From Streptomyces sp. AV19 (GTDB taxonomy: Bacteria; Actinomycetota; Actinomycetes; Streptomycetales; Streptomycetaceae), in contig NZ_JAEAMR010000022.1 in NCBI RefSeq assembly GCF_015999245.1, positions 39,965 to 81,761 of the forward strand: a stretch of 41,797 nt of DNA, in the 5' to 3' direction. The position numbers were made by a program, and so were the translations under genes. Shown piece after piece: positions 25,912 to 34,684 of this stretch (position 1 is the first letter of the stretch; the number at the start of each line of letters is the position of its first letter). Below the pieces are notes generated by a model. The model was not told the DNA's origin. It did not search any database and saw nothing but the letters and a program-made list of their open reading frames with translations.

Positions 25912-26424
25912 TCAGCAGGTGAGGCAGTCGTCCTCGGGGGCGGGGCGGCGGGGGGTGCGGCGCTCGGGTATCGGGGGTTCGTCGCCGAGGAGGTAGCGGG
26001 CTCCGGCACCGTGGCCGGCGGCGGCGTCGTTGGGGTTGTAGATCGCGCACTTGCGCAGGGAGAGGCAGCCGCAGCCGATGCAGCTGGTGAGGCGGCGCTT
26101 GAGACGCTCCAGCTCGTCGATGCGCTCGTCGATGCGCCGGGTCCAGGTGCGGGCGACGCTGTTCCACTGGGTGGCGGTGGGGGCGCGGTCCTCCGGCAGG
26201 CGGCCCATGGCCTGGCGGGCCTCCTCCAGCGAGAGCCCGACGGCCTGGGCGGCGCGGACGAAGGCGACGCGGCGCAGCGTGGCCCGCGCGTAGCGGCGGC
26301 GGCCACCCGGAGTGCGTTCGGAACGGATCAGGCCGAGTTCCTCGTAGTAGCGCAGGGCGGAGGCCGCGAGGCCGCTGCGGGCGGCGAGTTCGCCGATGGT
26401 CATGAGTTCCGTCGGGTCGGTCAT
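25912..26424 (-). CDS. soxR: Redox-sensitive transcriptional activator SoxR
   Basis: 170 residues. A MerR-type winged helix (MTIGELAARSGLAASALRYYEELGLI) is followed by a long dimerisation helix and the [2Fe-2S] ligand motif CIGCGCLSLRKC (CX2CXCX5C), which is diagnostic of SoxR. In actinomycetes SoxR responds to redox-active compounds such as phenazines and actinorhodin-like quinones rather than running a SoxS cascade (established). The start at 26424 gives the family N-terminus; a frame to 26451 adds ten residues. It is divergent from the split transketolase genes, with a SoxR box between them. The extra C-terminal tail ending DDCLTC is longer than in E. coli SoxR. Confidence 0.96.
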   Translation of the reverse strand: MTDPTELMTIGELAARSGLAASALRYYEELGLIRSERTPGGRRRYARATLRRVAFVRAAQAVGLSLEEARQAMGRLPEDRAPTATQWNSVARTWTRRIDERIDELERLKRRLTSCIGCGCLSLRKCAIYNPNDAAAGHGAGARYLLGDEPPIPERRTPRRPAPEDDCLTC

Positions 26425-26469
26425 GCCCGCAGAGCGTAGCGGTCCGGTCACTCTGGCGAGTGATCGCCC

Positions 26470-26500
26470 TTGACTTCAAGCGCACTTGAAGTTGCAGCCT
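26470..26500 (+). promoter_or_regulatory. SoxR box in a long-spacer promoter
   Basis: ACTTCAAG-CGCA-CTTGAAGT (26473-26492) is a perfect 8-bp-arm palindrome matching SoxR operators. It lies between -35 TTGACT (26470-26475) and a weak -10 CAGCCT (26495-26500) with a 19-bp spacer, the overlong spacing MerR/SoxR activators correct. The -10 ends seven bases before the ATG at 26508, implying a leaderless transcript. Confidence 0.8.
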
Positions 26501-26507
26501 GATCCAC

Positions 26508-27230
26508 ATGACCTCGACTTCGGTGGACACGACGTACACGTACGACGACCTCGCCGGTCTCATGAGCCTGATGACCGGCGACGAGAAGCACGGATTCGCG
26601 GCGACGTCGACGCTCGACGCCCTGTGGGTGCTCTACGACCGGGTCCTGCGGGTCGCCCCGGAGACGATCGACGCGCCGGACCGGGACCGCTTCCTGCTCT
26701 CGAAGGGGCACGGGCCCATGGCGTACTACGCCGTGCTGGCGGCCAAGGGCTTCCTGCCCGTCGAGTGGCTGAGCGGCTTCGGCTCGTACGGCTCGCCGCT
26801 GGGGCACCATCCGGACCGGACGCTGGTGCCCGGCGTGGAGATCGGCAGCGGTTCGCTCGGGCACGGGCTGCCGCTCGCGGTGGGCACGGTGCACGGGCTG
26901 CGGGCCCGGGGGCTGACCGGTCCCCGGGTCTGGGTGCTGATCGGGGACGGGGAGCTGGACGAGGGCAGCAACCACGAGGCGATCGCCTACGCCGGCGCCA
27001 CGGGCCTCGACCGGCTGCACACAGTGGTGATCGACAACAGCACGGCCACCCACGGCTGGCCCGGCGGCATCGCCCCCCGGTTCGCCGCCGCGGGCTGGTC
27101 GGCGGTGACCGTGGACGGCCGGGACCACGAGGCGCTGTACGAGGCGTTCACCGCGCCGCACCCCGGGCAGCCGCGCGTCGTGGTGGCCCGGGTGGAGAAG
27201 GTCGTCCAGGTCGAGCCCGCCCACCACTGA
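26508..27230 (+). CDS. Transketolase, N-terminal (thiamine diphosphate-binding) subunit
   Basis: 240 residues covering the first domain of a two-gene transketolase. It has the FLLSKGHGPMAYYA block, GSLGHGLPLAVG, and the thiamine diphosphate motif GDGELDEGSNHEA, then IDNSTATHGW. The domain is shorter than in most split transketolases (about 270-280). The start is the ATG at 26508, directly after the SoxR-type promoter. The C-terminal half is the next gene, 51 bases on, so the two should form a heteromeric enzyme. Exact donor/acceptor sugars are unknown; split forms can also belong to secondary metabolism. Confidence 0.9.
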   Translation: MTSTSVDTTYTYDDLAGLMSLMTGDEKHGFAATSTLDALWVLYDRVLRVAPETIDAPDRDRFLLSKGHGPMAYYAVLAAKGFLPVEWLSGFGSYGSPLGHHPDRTLVPGVEIGSGSLGHGLPLAVGTVHGLRARGLTGPRVWVLIGDGELDEGSNHEAIAYAGATGLDRLHTVVIDNSTATHGWPGGIAPRFAAAGWSAVTVDGRDHEALYEAFTAPHPGQPRVVVARVEKVVQVEPAHH

Positions 27231-27262
27231 ACGCCACCGCTGAACGCCACCGCTGAACGCAA
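27227..27262 (+). repeat. 13-bp tandem repeat between the transketolase halves
   Basis: The unit CTGAACGCCACCG is present 2.8 times, starting in the last codon and stop of the N-terminal subunit gene. Each unit repeats the TGA stop. Confidence 0.85.
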
Positions 27263-27281
27263 TCAACCGAAGGGACCGATC

Positions 27282-28178
27282 GTGGACACCATGCGCGAAC
27301 GCTTCGCGACCACCGTCTCCGGGATCCTCGACACGGACCCCCGCACTGCGGTCGTCCTGGCCGACATCGGCGTCGCGGGGTTCGACGAGGCCCGCACCGC
27401 CCACCCGGACCGGGTGATCAACGTCGGCATCCGCGAACAGCTCCTGCTGGGGCTGGGCGGCGGCCTGGCCCTGGCCGGGCTGCGGCCGATCGTCCACACC
27501 TTCGCGAGCTTCCTGATCGACCGGGCCTTCGAGCAGATCAAGCTGGACTTCGGCCACCAGGACACCGGCGGCGTACTGGTCAGCGCCAACGCCTCGTACG
27601 ACTGGCCGGCGGGCGGCGTGACGCACATGTCGCCGGGGGACGTCGCACTCCTGGACACGCTCGACGGCTGGACGCAGCACGTTCCCGGGCACCCGGACGA
27701 GGCGGAGACGCTGCTGCGCCGGGCGGTGGCCGCCGGCAACGACAAGGTGTACGTCCGGCTGTCGGCCCAGACCAACGCCGAGCCCCGGCCGGTCACCGGC
27801 GGGGGCTTCCTGCGGGTGCGCGAGGGGCGCCGCGGGGTGGTGGTGGCCGTGGGGCCGATGCTGGACAACGCGCTGGAGGCCGTGGCCGGCCTGGACGTCA
27901 CGGTGCTCTACGCGACGACGGTCCGGCCCTTCGACGGCGCGGGCCTGCGCTCGGCCGTCGGCGCCGGCCCGGCGGACGTCGTGCTCGTCGAGCCGTACGT
28001 CGCCGGCACCTCCACGGCCGCGGCGAACGACGCCCTGGGCCACATGCCGCACCGGGTGCTGGGGCTCGGCGTCCCGCGCAAGGAGCTGCGGCGGTACGGC
28101 TCGCTCGACGAGCACGTGACCGGAGTGGGGCTGGACCCGCGGTCGTTGCGGCAGCGGGTCACCGCGTTCCTGAACTGA
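27282..28178 (+). CDS. Transketolase, C-terminal subunit
   Basis: 298 residues with the pyrimidine-binding and C-terminal domains: the catalytic glutamate motif VINVGIREQLLLG, the FASFLIDRAFEQIK region, GVTHMSPGDVALL and the C-terminal Rossmann-like domain (VLYATTVRPFDG). It starts with GTG at 27282 after AAGGGA; the next Met is three codons later. Together with the preceding gene it gives a complete transketolase/dehydrogenase-like unit, co-transcribed from the SoxR-box promoter. This is the second transketolase in the window, beside the full-length enzyme at 13.9-15.9 kb. Confidence 0.9.
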   Translation: MDTMRERFATTVSGILDTDPRTAVVLADIGVAGFDEARTAHPDRVINVGIREQLLLGLGGGLALAGLRPIVHTFASFLIDRAFEQIKLDFGHQDTGGVLVSANASYDWPAGGVTHMSPGDVALLDTLDGWTQHVPGHPDEAETLLRRAVAAGNDKVYVRLSAQTNAEPRPVTGGGFLRVREGRRGVVVAVGPMLDNALEAVAGLDVTVLYATTVRPFDGAGLRSAVGAGPADVVLVEPYVAGTSTAAANDALGHMPHRVLGLGVPRKELRRYGSLDEHVTGVGLDPRSLRQRVTAFLN

Positions 28179-28321
28179 AACCCCGTTCCTGAACGGAAGA
28201 AGCGCGAACCGAAGAAGCGCGAGGGCGCGGGGTGTTGACCGGGGGCCCGGGCACCGTGAACCATGATCCTTCGCGATGCCGCCATCGCGCCCCGCGCAAC
28301 TCCCTCACCGCAGGAGGACAG

Positions 28322-31300
28322 TTGGACGTCCAGGGCCCCCAGGGCACCCACCCCTCTCCCCTCAGCAGACGCGGATTCCTCCAGGCCACCGCGGGCACCG
28401 CCGCCCTCGTGGGAATAACCGGCACACTCGGGGCGGAAGCGGCGGAAGCAGGGGAGGCGGCGGCCGGAGCGGCCGCCGGGCCGCCCGTCCTCTCCTTCAC
28501 CGGCGCCACCAACGGCGCGGCCTCCGTCTTCGGCGACCGCGTCGTCGCCGAGGTGCAGAACGTCCTGTGGTCGCTGCCGCGCAAGGGCGGCGACGCCGTC
28601 GCGATCACCCCGCCGGACCTGGAGCCGACCCGGCCGGTGCACTCCCCCGACGGCCGGCTGCTGGCCGTCGCCGCCTACCGGGGCGGCGGCTTCCACATCT
28701 GGACGCTGCGCCCCGACGGCTCCGGCCTGCGGCAGCTGACCGACGGCGCCTGGGACGACCGGGGCCCGGCCTGGTCGCCCGACGGCACCCGGATCGCCTT
28801 CGCGTCCGAGCGCGACGGCGATCCGGTGACCGGCAGCCCCTACCGGATCTGGACGGTGGACGTCCGCACCGGCGCGCTCACCCGGATCACCGGGCTGCCG
28901 GACCAGGAGGGCCCGGAACAGGACGGCGCCTGGGAGGACTTCGACCCGGCCTGGTCGCCGGACGGCAAGCGGCTGCTGTTCGTCCGCGCCCGCGCGGCCG
29001 GCGGCGCGCTCCAGGCCCGTACGGTGGCGTCCGTCGCCGCCGACGGGCGCGGCGCGGTCCGCACCGAGCTCACCGATCCGACGAAGGAGGCGAAGGCGCA
29101 GGTCATGACGCCCGCCGTCGGCCCGGGCGGGCGGCTGGCCTATCTGCGCACGACGCCCGCGCCCGCGGCCTCCTGCACCCTGGTCGTGGACGGGGCGGCG
29201 GTGGCGGTCGAGGGCGACGTCGAGCCGGTGCCGCCGCGCTGGGTCTCCCGGGACGAGCTGCTGCTCACCGTCGAGGGCCAGTTCCGGATCGTCAAGGTGG
29301 ACGGCAGCGGGCGGGCGGCGGCGATCCCGTTCACCGCGAAGCTGCCGCTCGACCGGCCGCGCTACCGCGTCAAGCGCTACGACCTCGCGGTCGGCGGGGC
29401 GGGCACGGTCCGCTCGGTGCACCTGCCCGCGCTGTCCCCGGACGGCCGCAAGGTCGCCTTCGCCTCCCTCAACTCCCTCTGGATCAAGGATATTTCCGGC
29501 GGCTCCGCGCCCCGCCGGGTGCTGCGCGCGGACCCCACCCGCTACCTCCTGGCACCGTCCTGGACGGCCGACGGCAAGGCCCTCATCTACGCGGACGACC
29601 GCGCCGGGCTGCTGGCCGTCCGCCGCCACGACCTGGCCTCCGGCGAGGACACCGAGCTGGCCGGCGGCGGCCGGGTGAGTCCGGCCCTCTCCCCCGACGG
29701 CAAGCGGCTGGCCTGCCTCGACCTGTCGGGCAACCTGCTGGTGCGCGACCTGGCGGCGGGCACGGACCGCGTCCTGGCGACGCCCATGGGCGGGGGCGGT
29801 CTGCCGGGCCGCCCCAGCTGGTCGCCCGACGGCCGCTACCTCGCCTACTGCGACCGCAACCGCCTCAACCAGCGCTTCCGCGAGGGCTACAACCTCATCC
29901 GCGTCGTGGACACGGCCGACGGCGGCTCCCGGCTGCACGCCCTCGCCCCGCACGCCTCCGTCTCCGACCGCTTCGACGCGGGCCCGGTCTGGTCCCCCGA
30001 CGGCCGCTCGATGGCGGTGATCAGCGAGTCCGCGCTGTGGCTGCTGCCCGTCCGGCCCGACGGTACGCCGGCGGGTGCGCCGCACCGGCTCACCGACGAG
30101 GCCGCCGACCACCCGTCGTGGTCCGCGGACTCCCGCCACATCCTCTACCTTTCGGCCGGCCGCCTGCGCCTGCTGGACGTCGAGGGCGGCCGGGCCTGCA
30201 CGATCCCGGTCTCCCTCGGCTACCGGCGGCCCACGCCCGCCGACACGGTGGTGCACGCCGGGCGATTCTGGGACGGCACCGGCGACACCGTCCGCGAGGA
30301 CGTGGACGTCGTGGTGCGCGACGGCCGGATCGCCGCCGTCGAGCCGCACCGGGCGCGCCGGTCCGCGAAGCGGCGGATCGACGCGTCGCGGCGCACGGTG
30401 CTCCCGGGCCTGTGGGACGCCCACACCCACCCCTGGCAGAACACCTTCGGCGGCCGGCAGACGGCGCTCCAGCTCGCCTACGGCATCACCACCGCCGTCT
30501 CGCTCGGCGGCGCGGCCTACGAACAGGCCCGTATCCGCGAGGCGGTGGCGGCCGGGGAGCTGGCCGGGCCGCGCCTGCTGACCTGCGGCGAGCTCCTCGA
30601 CGGCGCCCGCGTCGCGTACAGCATGGGCCGGGCGCACCGCACCCGCGAGGGCCTGCGCCGCTCGCTCTCCCGCGCCCGGGCGCTGGACTGGGACTTCGTG
30701 AAGACCTACGTCCGGGCCCCCGGCTGGATCATGACGGAGTCGGCCCGGGTCGCCCACGAGGAGCTGGGCGTGCGCACCGGCTCCCACCTCTGCTCGCCGG
30801 GCATCCAGCTCGGCCAGGACCTGACGACCCATCTGCAGGCTACCCAGCGGCTGGAGTTCGGGCACGCGACGACGGCGACCGGCCGGGCCTTCGAGGACGT
30901 GCGGGAGATCTACACCCGTACCGACTTCCACCTCATCGCCACCCTCTTCACCTCCGTCCCGCTGCTGGGCGCCGCGCCGGCCCTGGCGGAGGACCCGCGG
31001 GTGACGCGGCTGATGCCGCCGTGGGACGTGGAGCTGGTCCGCAAGACGGCCGGCGCGAAGCCCACGGACGACCAACTGGCCACGCTGCGGCGGGAGGTGG
31101 AGGTCTACCGCCGGGTCCTGTCCGGCGGCGGCCTGGTCGCCCTCGGCACGGACGCCCCGCTGGTCCCGGTCGGCCTCTCCCTCCACATGGGCCTGCGGGC
31201 CCTGCACCGCCACGGCCTGTCGGCGGCGGAGGCCCTGCGGACGGCGACGCTGCTGCCCGCCCGGGTCTTCGGCGCGGAGCGCGACCTGGGCTCCCTGGAG

Positions 31301-31549
31301 CCCGGCAAGCTGGCCGACATGACCGTCGTCGACGGCGACCCGTTCGACGACTTCGACGCGCTGGTGCGGACGGAGTCGGTGCTGCGCGGCGGAGTGCCGT
31401 TCGCGCAGGCCGACTTGGTGGCCGCCTACGGGCGGGACGAGGCCCCCGCCCTGCGCGGCGGGAGCACGACGCACGGCGAGGACTGGCTGGAGGTGGGCCG
31501 GAGGCTGCGGCGCGACTCCTGCTGCGACCCGGAGCACCTGCAGCACTGA
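28322..31549 (+). CDS. Tat-exported TolB-like propeller/amidohydrolase protein
   Basis: 1,075 residues. A twin-arginine signal (SRRGFLQATAGTAALVG) lies at residues 15-31. A long region of PD40/TolB-type beta-propeller repeats follows (many W-S-P-D-G-K/R motifs up to about residue 620). From about 640 an amidohydrolase domain follows: VVHAGRFWDGTGD, the metal-binding HTHPW after GLWDA, a central histidine block (RTGSHLCSPG, FGHATT) and GTDAP, ending with the typical PGKLADMTVVDGDPF. Propeller–amidohydrolase fusions are known in actinobacteria and may be peptidases; substrate unknown. The TTG at 28322 is chosen because AGGAGG lies four bases upstream; a frame to 28232 has no ribosome site. Confidence 0.88.
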   Translation: MDVQGPQGTHPSPLSRRGFLQATAGTAALVGITGTLGAEAAEAGEAAAGAAAGPPVLSFTGATNGAASVFGDRVVAEVQNVLWSLPRKGGDAVAITPPDLEPTRPVHSPDGRLLAVAAYRGGGFHIWTLRPDGSGLRQLTDGAWDDRGPAWSPDGTRIAFASERDGDPVTGSPYRIWTVDVRTGALTRITGLPDQEGPEQDGAWEDFDPAWSPDGKRLLFVRARAAGGALQARTVASVAADGRGAVRTELTDPTKEAKAQVMTPAVGPGGRLAYLRTTPAPAASCTLVVDGAAVAVEGDVEPVPPRWVSRDELLLTVEGQFRIVKVDGSGRAAAIPFTAKLPLDRPRYRVKRYDLAVGGAGTVRSVHLPALSPDGRKVAFASLNSLWIKDISGGSAPRRVLRADPTRYLLAPSWTADGKALIYADDRAGLLAVRRHDLASGEDTELAGGGRVSPALSPDGKRLACLDLSGNLLVRDLAAGTDRVLATPMGGGGLPGRPSWSPDGRYLAYCDRNRLNQRFREGYNLIRVVDTADGGSRLHALAPHASVSDRFDAGPVWSPDGRSMAVISESALWLLPVRPDGTPAGAPHRLTDEAADHPSWSADSRHILYLSAGRLRLLDVEGGRACTIPVSLGYRRPTPADTVVHAGRFWDGTGDTVREDVDVVVRDGRIAAVEPHRARRSAKRRIDASRRTVLPGLWDAHTHPWQNTFGGRQTALQLAYGITTAVSLGGAAYEQARIREAVAAGELAGPRLLTCGELLDGARVAYSMGRAHRTREGLRRSLSRARALDWDFVKTYVRAPGWIMTESARVAHEELGVRTGSHLCSPGIQLGQDLTTHLQATQRLEFGHATTATGRAFEDVREIYTRTDFHLIATLFTSVPLLGAAPALAEDPRVTRLMPPWDVELVRKTAGAKPTDDQLATLRREVEVYRRVLSGGGLVALGTDAPLVPVGLSLHMGLRALHRHGLSAAEALRTATLLPARVFGAERDLGSLEPGKLADMTVVDGDPFDDFDALVRTESVLRGGVPFAQADLVAAYGRDEAPALRGGSTTHGEDWLEVGRRLRRDSCCDPEHLQH

Positions 31550-31574
31550 GCCCCGCGCGCCCCGGCCCGTCGCG

Positions 31575-32750
31575 TCACCCCTCGGTGACCAGGGCCGGGG
31601 CGGCGGCGGCCATCGGCGGCAGCGCCGGCCAGCCCCCGGCGGGAGTCACGGCCGCCTCCCGCCACCAGGCGTCCGGCACCAGGCCGTCCGCCGGCTCGAA
31701 GGGCTGCCCGGGCCGGGGCACCGCGTACCGCGCCCCGGCCCGGCGGGCCGCCACGACCGTGCGGTCGGCCGGCTCGGCCCAGGGGTGCGGGGCGAGGTTG
31801 AAGGTGCCCCAGTGGATCGGGAGCAGGACGCCGCGCGCGGGATCGCCGCCCTGGAGGTCGAGGTGGGCGCGCAGCCCCTCCTCGGGCGTCATATGGATGT
31901 CGGGCCACATGTCCGAATAGGCCCCGATCTGCACCATCGTGGCGTCGAACGGCCCGTACTGCGCGCCGATCTCCGCGAAGCCCGGGAAGTAGCCCGTGTC
32001 CCCGCTGTGGAAGATCCGGTGCCCGTGCCCCGCGACCACCCACGACGCCCACAGCGTGTGCTGGGTGTTGCGCAGCGCCCGCCCGCAGAAGTGACGGGCG
32101 GGGGTGGCCGTGAGGGTGAGGCCGCCGGCCGTCGTGGACTCGTGCCAGTCGAGCTCGGTGATCCGCCCGGCCGGGACGCCCCAGTGCTCCAGGTGGGCGC
32201 CGACCCCCAGCGGCACCACGAAGGCCGCTCCGCTGCGGATCAGGGCGCGGACGGTGGGCATGTCCAGGTGGTCGTAGTGGTCGTGCGAGATGACCACGAC
32301 GTCCAGGGGGCCGGTCTCGGCCAGCGGTACGGGCACGGGGTGCATCCGGCGCGGTCCGGCGAAGGCGAACGGCGAGCAGCGCTCGGACCAGACCGGGTCG
32401 AACAGGACGCGCCGCCCGTCGATCTCGGCCAGCACGCCGGAGTGTCCCATCCAGGTCAGCCGCAGCCCCGAGGCGGGGGGCGCGGCGAGGTCGGCGACGG
32501 TGGTCGGGTGCACCGGAATCGCGCGGACGGGGGCGCGGCGGACGCGCTCCTCCTTGCGGAAGTAGGTGGTCAGGAACGCCGCCATGGACCCGGACGGCGT
32601 CCGGGAGGCGGCGACGGGATTGACGAACACCCCGTCCCGGAAGTTCGGCGACCGCCTGATGCGTGCCATCCGCTCCCCCGACGGGCCGGCGCCGAAGGCC
32701 GCGGGGCGCAGGGCGTCGAGCGGTGAGCTGGTCGGGCGGAAGCCGGTCAC
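31575..32750 (-). CDS. MBL-fold metal-dependent hydrolase (UlaG/NAPE-PLD-like)
   Basis: 391 residues. The core motif ISHDHYDHLD (HxHxDH) is followed by metal ligands in ATPARHF, FHSGDTGYF and LPIHWGTFNL, the pattern of the lactonase UlaG/N-acyl-phosphatidylethanolamine phospholipase D branch. A bacterial role in lipid or lactone hydrolysis is likely but not defined. The GTG at 32750 is chosen because TTGGAGG lies four bases upstream; the longer frame to the ATG at 32786 lacks a site. It converges with the amidohydrolase gene. Confidence 0.9.
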   Translation of the reverse strand: MTGFRPTSSPLDALRPAAFGAGPSGERMARIRRSPNFRDGVFVNPVAASRTPSGSMAAFLTTYFRKEERVRRAPVRAIPVHPTTVADLAAPPASGLRLTWMGHSGVLAEIDGRRVLFDPVWSERCSPFAFAGPRRMHPVPVPLAETGPLDVVVISHDHYDHLDMPTVRALIRSGAAFVVPLGVGAHLEHWGVPAGRITELDWHESTTAGGLTLTATPARHFCGRALRNTQHTLWASWVVAGHGHRIFHSGDTGYFPGFAEIGAQYGPFDATMVQIGAYSDMWPDIHMTPEEGLRAHLDLQGGDPARGVLLPIHWGTFNLAPHPWAEPADRTVVAARRAGARYAVPRPGQPFEPADGLVPDAWWREAAVTPAGGWPALPPMAAAAPALVTEG

Positions 32751-32814
32751 GGCACCTCCAAGGGTTGTCCCACGAGTCGTCTCCATTATCCGCCGGGCTC
32801 CCGGAAGGGCCCGG

Positions 32815-33462
32815 TCACAGGCCGCTGACCCGCAGCGTCACGTTCAGCCGGCCGGTCAGGCCGAGGTCCGCGGGGGCGGTGCCCGGGAAGGTCCGGGGGA
32901 CGCCGTGGTAGGCGAGGCGGGAGGGGCCTCCGAAGACGAACAGGTCGCCGCTGCGCAGCTCGACGTCCGTCCAGGGCCGGGTCCGGGTGCGGGTGTTGCC
33001 GAACCGGAAGACGCAGGTGTCGCCGAGGCTGAGCGAGACGACCGGGGCGGACGACTTCTCGTCGCTGTCGCGGTGCGGGCCCATCTTCGCCCCGGCCCCG
33101 TAGAAGTTCACCAGGGCGATGTCGTACGGCTCGTCGCCGCCGTCCGTGCCGTAGGCGCGGGCGACCGCGTCCCGGGCGAGGGCGTCCAGCCGGCCGGGGA
33201 ACGGCTTGACCGGGGTTCCGTCGCCGTCGACGACGGTGCGGGCGTAGCCGTACGGGTACCAGTGCCAGCCCAGGCACACGGTGCGGACGGACATCTCGCC
33301 GCCGCTGGGCATGCGGACGGTGCGCAGACCCGCCGGCGGCCGGGCCCACTCCCGGCAGGCCGCCAGCAGCCGGCGCTGGGCGGGCCCGTCGAGCCAGCCG
33401 GGGACGTGCACGGCGCCCGGGGCGACCTCGGCCGACGGGCGGGGGAACAGCTCGTCGTCCAT
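32815..33462 (-). CDS. AlkB-like 2-oxoglutarate/Fe(II)-dependent dioxygenase
   Basis: 215 residues. The iron-binding HRDSDE (HxD) at about 132, a distal histidine in LAYHGVPRTF, and the 2-oxoglutarate-binding GRLNVTLR (R-x-N-x-T-x-R) near the C-terminus together identify the AlkB family. AlkB enzymes remove alkyl groups from DNA or RNA bases by oxidation. The NFYGAGAKMGPH segment is also typical. The ATG at 33462 starts the family-like N-terminus. Confidence 0.94.
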   Translation of the reverse strand: MDDELFPRPSAEVAPGAVHVPGWLDGPAQRRLLAACREWARPPAGLRTVRMPSGGEMSVRTVCLGWHWYPYGYARTVVDGDGTPVKPFPGRLDALARDAVARAYGTDGGDEPYDIALVNFYGAGAKMGPHRDSDEKSSAPVVSLSLGDTCVFRFGNTRTRTRPWTDVELRSGDLFVFGGPSRLAYHGVPRTFPGTAPADLGLTGRLNVTLRVSGL

Positions 33463-33499
33463 GCGGCCAGCCTAACCGGGCGCCTCGGTTCCAAGAGCG

Positions 33500-34306
33500 T
33501 CAGTGCTTGACGCCCACACCGCCGTAGAAGGCGACTCTGGCCAGCTCGGACGGTATGGGCGTCTCGCCGTCCGGGCGCCAGAGCGGCACCTGGACCAGGC
33601 CCGGCTCCATCAGGTCGTAGCCGTCGAAGAACGGCAGGATCCCCTCGTAGCCGCGCACGGTCAGCTGGGCCGTGGCGTTGCGGTAGAACTCGGCGGCGTC
33701 GCCCTCGACATGGCGGTGGAAGTCGCCGGTGCCGTGGGTCAGGACGAGACAACTGCCCTTGGGGAGCGCCTCGGAGAGCCGGGCGATGATGCCGGCCGGG
33801 TCCTCCTCGTCCTTGACGAAGTGCAGGACGGCGACCAGCAGCAGCGCCACCGGCTCGCCGAAATCGATCAACTCCCGCACCACCGGGTGCCGCAGGATCG
33901 CCTCCGGCTCCCGCACGTCCGCGAGCACGAACCCGGTGTTTCCGGCGCTCGTCAGCTTGGCGCCCGCGTGCGTCGCCACGATCGGGTCGTTGTCGACGTA
34001 CGCCACCCTGACGCCCGGATCGACATCCCGTGCCACCTCATGGGTGTTGGGCGACGTCGGAATGCCGGTACCGACGTCGATGATCTGCCGGATGCCGCCG
34101 CGCACCACCTCGCGCACCGCCCGCAGCAGGAAGTCCCGGTTGGCGCGGGCGCTGGGCCGGGCGTCGGGGACCATCTGGATCACGCGCTCGGCGGCCTGGC
34201 GGTCCACTTCGTAGTTGTCCCAGCCGCCGAGGTAGTAGTCGTACATCCGCGCCGGGTGCGGCCGGCTCGTGTCGATTTGGTCGGGCGGGAAGCCCTGCTC
34301 AGTCAC
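33500..34306 (-). CDS. SAM-dependent methyltransferase (actinobacterial DUF574-type)
   Basis: 268 residues. The opening PDQIDTSRPHPARMYDYYLGGWDNYEVDR is the hallmark of the Methyltransf_19/DUF574 family, which is very common in Streptomyces. The SAM-binding QIIDVGTGIPT and the following VRVAYVDNDPIV acidic strand are clear. Substrate unknown. It is downstream of the DUF397 gene on the same strand after 114 bases; such methyltransferases often sit near XRE–DUF397 pairs. Confidence 0.92.
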   Translation of the reverse strand: MTEQGFPPDQIDTSRPHPARMYDYYLGGWDNYEVDRQAAERVIQMVPDARPSARANRDFLLRAVREVVRGGIRQIIDVGTGIPTSPNTHEVARDVDPGVRVAYVDNDPIVATHAGAKLTSAGNTGFVLADVREPEAILRHPVVRELIDFGEPVALLLVAVLHFVKDEEDPAGIIARLSEALPKGSCLVLTHGTGDFHRHVEGDAAEFYRNATAQLTVRGYEGILPFFDGYDLMEPGLVQVPLWRPDGETPIPSELARVAFYGGVGVKH

Positions 34307-34420
34307 GCCGTGTCCTGCCTTTCGCCTTGCCCGTGGGTCGGCGGCCGTCGTCGACGGGGCGCCGGTGGAGTGCCGATGAAGTGCGGATCGGGTACGGAGG
34401 ACGCCCGGCGGCGTCCCGGC

Positions 34421-34681
34421 TCACGTGCGCGGTCCCCCGTCCGCGCCGGCGAGCAGGAAGTCGGCCTGGCCGGCCTTCGCGCCCCGGATGAAGGTCTCGA
34501 TCTCGCTGTGCGTGTAGATCAGCGCGGGCCCCTCCGGGTCCGTGGACTGGCGCAGGGCGACCCGCCCGTCCCCCAGCCGCATGGCTTCGACGCAGCTTCC
34601 CCCGTTGCCCCCGCTCCACGGCTTGCGCCACCCCTCGGTGCCGAGGTCGGCGGCGGGCATGCCGTTGTAGATGCGATCCAT
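34421..34681 (-). CDS. DUF397 small protein
   Basis: 86 residues with the DUF397 core W-R-K-P-W-S-G-G-N-G-G-S-C-V-E and R-D/Q-S-T-D-P-E-G-P-A-L-I-Y. These small proteins are partners of the neighbouring XRE-type regulators in the whiJ-like families of Streptomyces, where they antagonise the regulator. The ATG lies three bases after the stop of the regulator gene, so the pair is coupled. Confidence 0.93.
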   Translation of the reverse strand: MDRIYNGMPAADLGTEGWRKPWSGGNGGSCVEAMRLGDGRVALRQSTDPEGPALIYTHSEIETFIRGAKAGQADFLLAGADGGPRT

Positions 34682-34684
34682 GGT

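Noticed and set aside
28183..28196. A terminator after the transketolase C-terminal subunit (CCGTTC-CT-GAACGG)
   Set aside because: The stem is only six base pairs with a two-base loop and no T-tract, and it arises from a local duplication of CGTTCCTGAAC.
28276..31920. A 1,214-codon open frame overlapping the amidohydrolase gene in another frame
   Set aside because: Arginine/proline/glycine-rich shadow. The neighbouring frame has the Tat signal, TolB repeats and metal-binding motifs, and a proper ribosome site.
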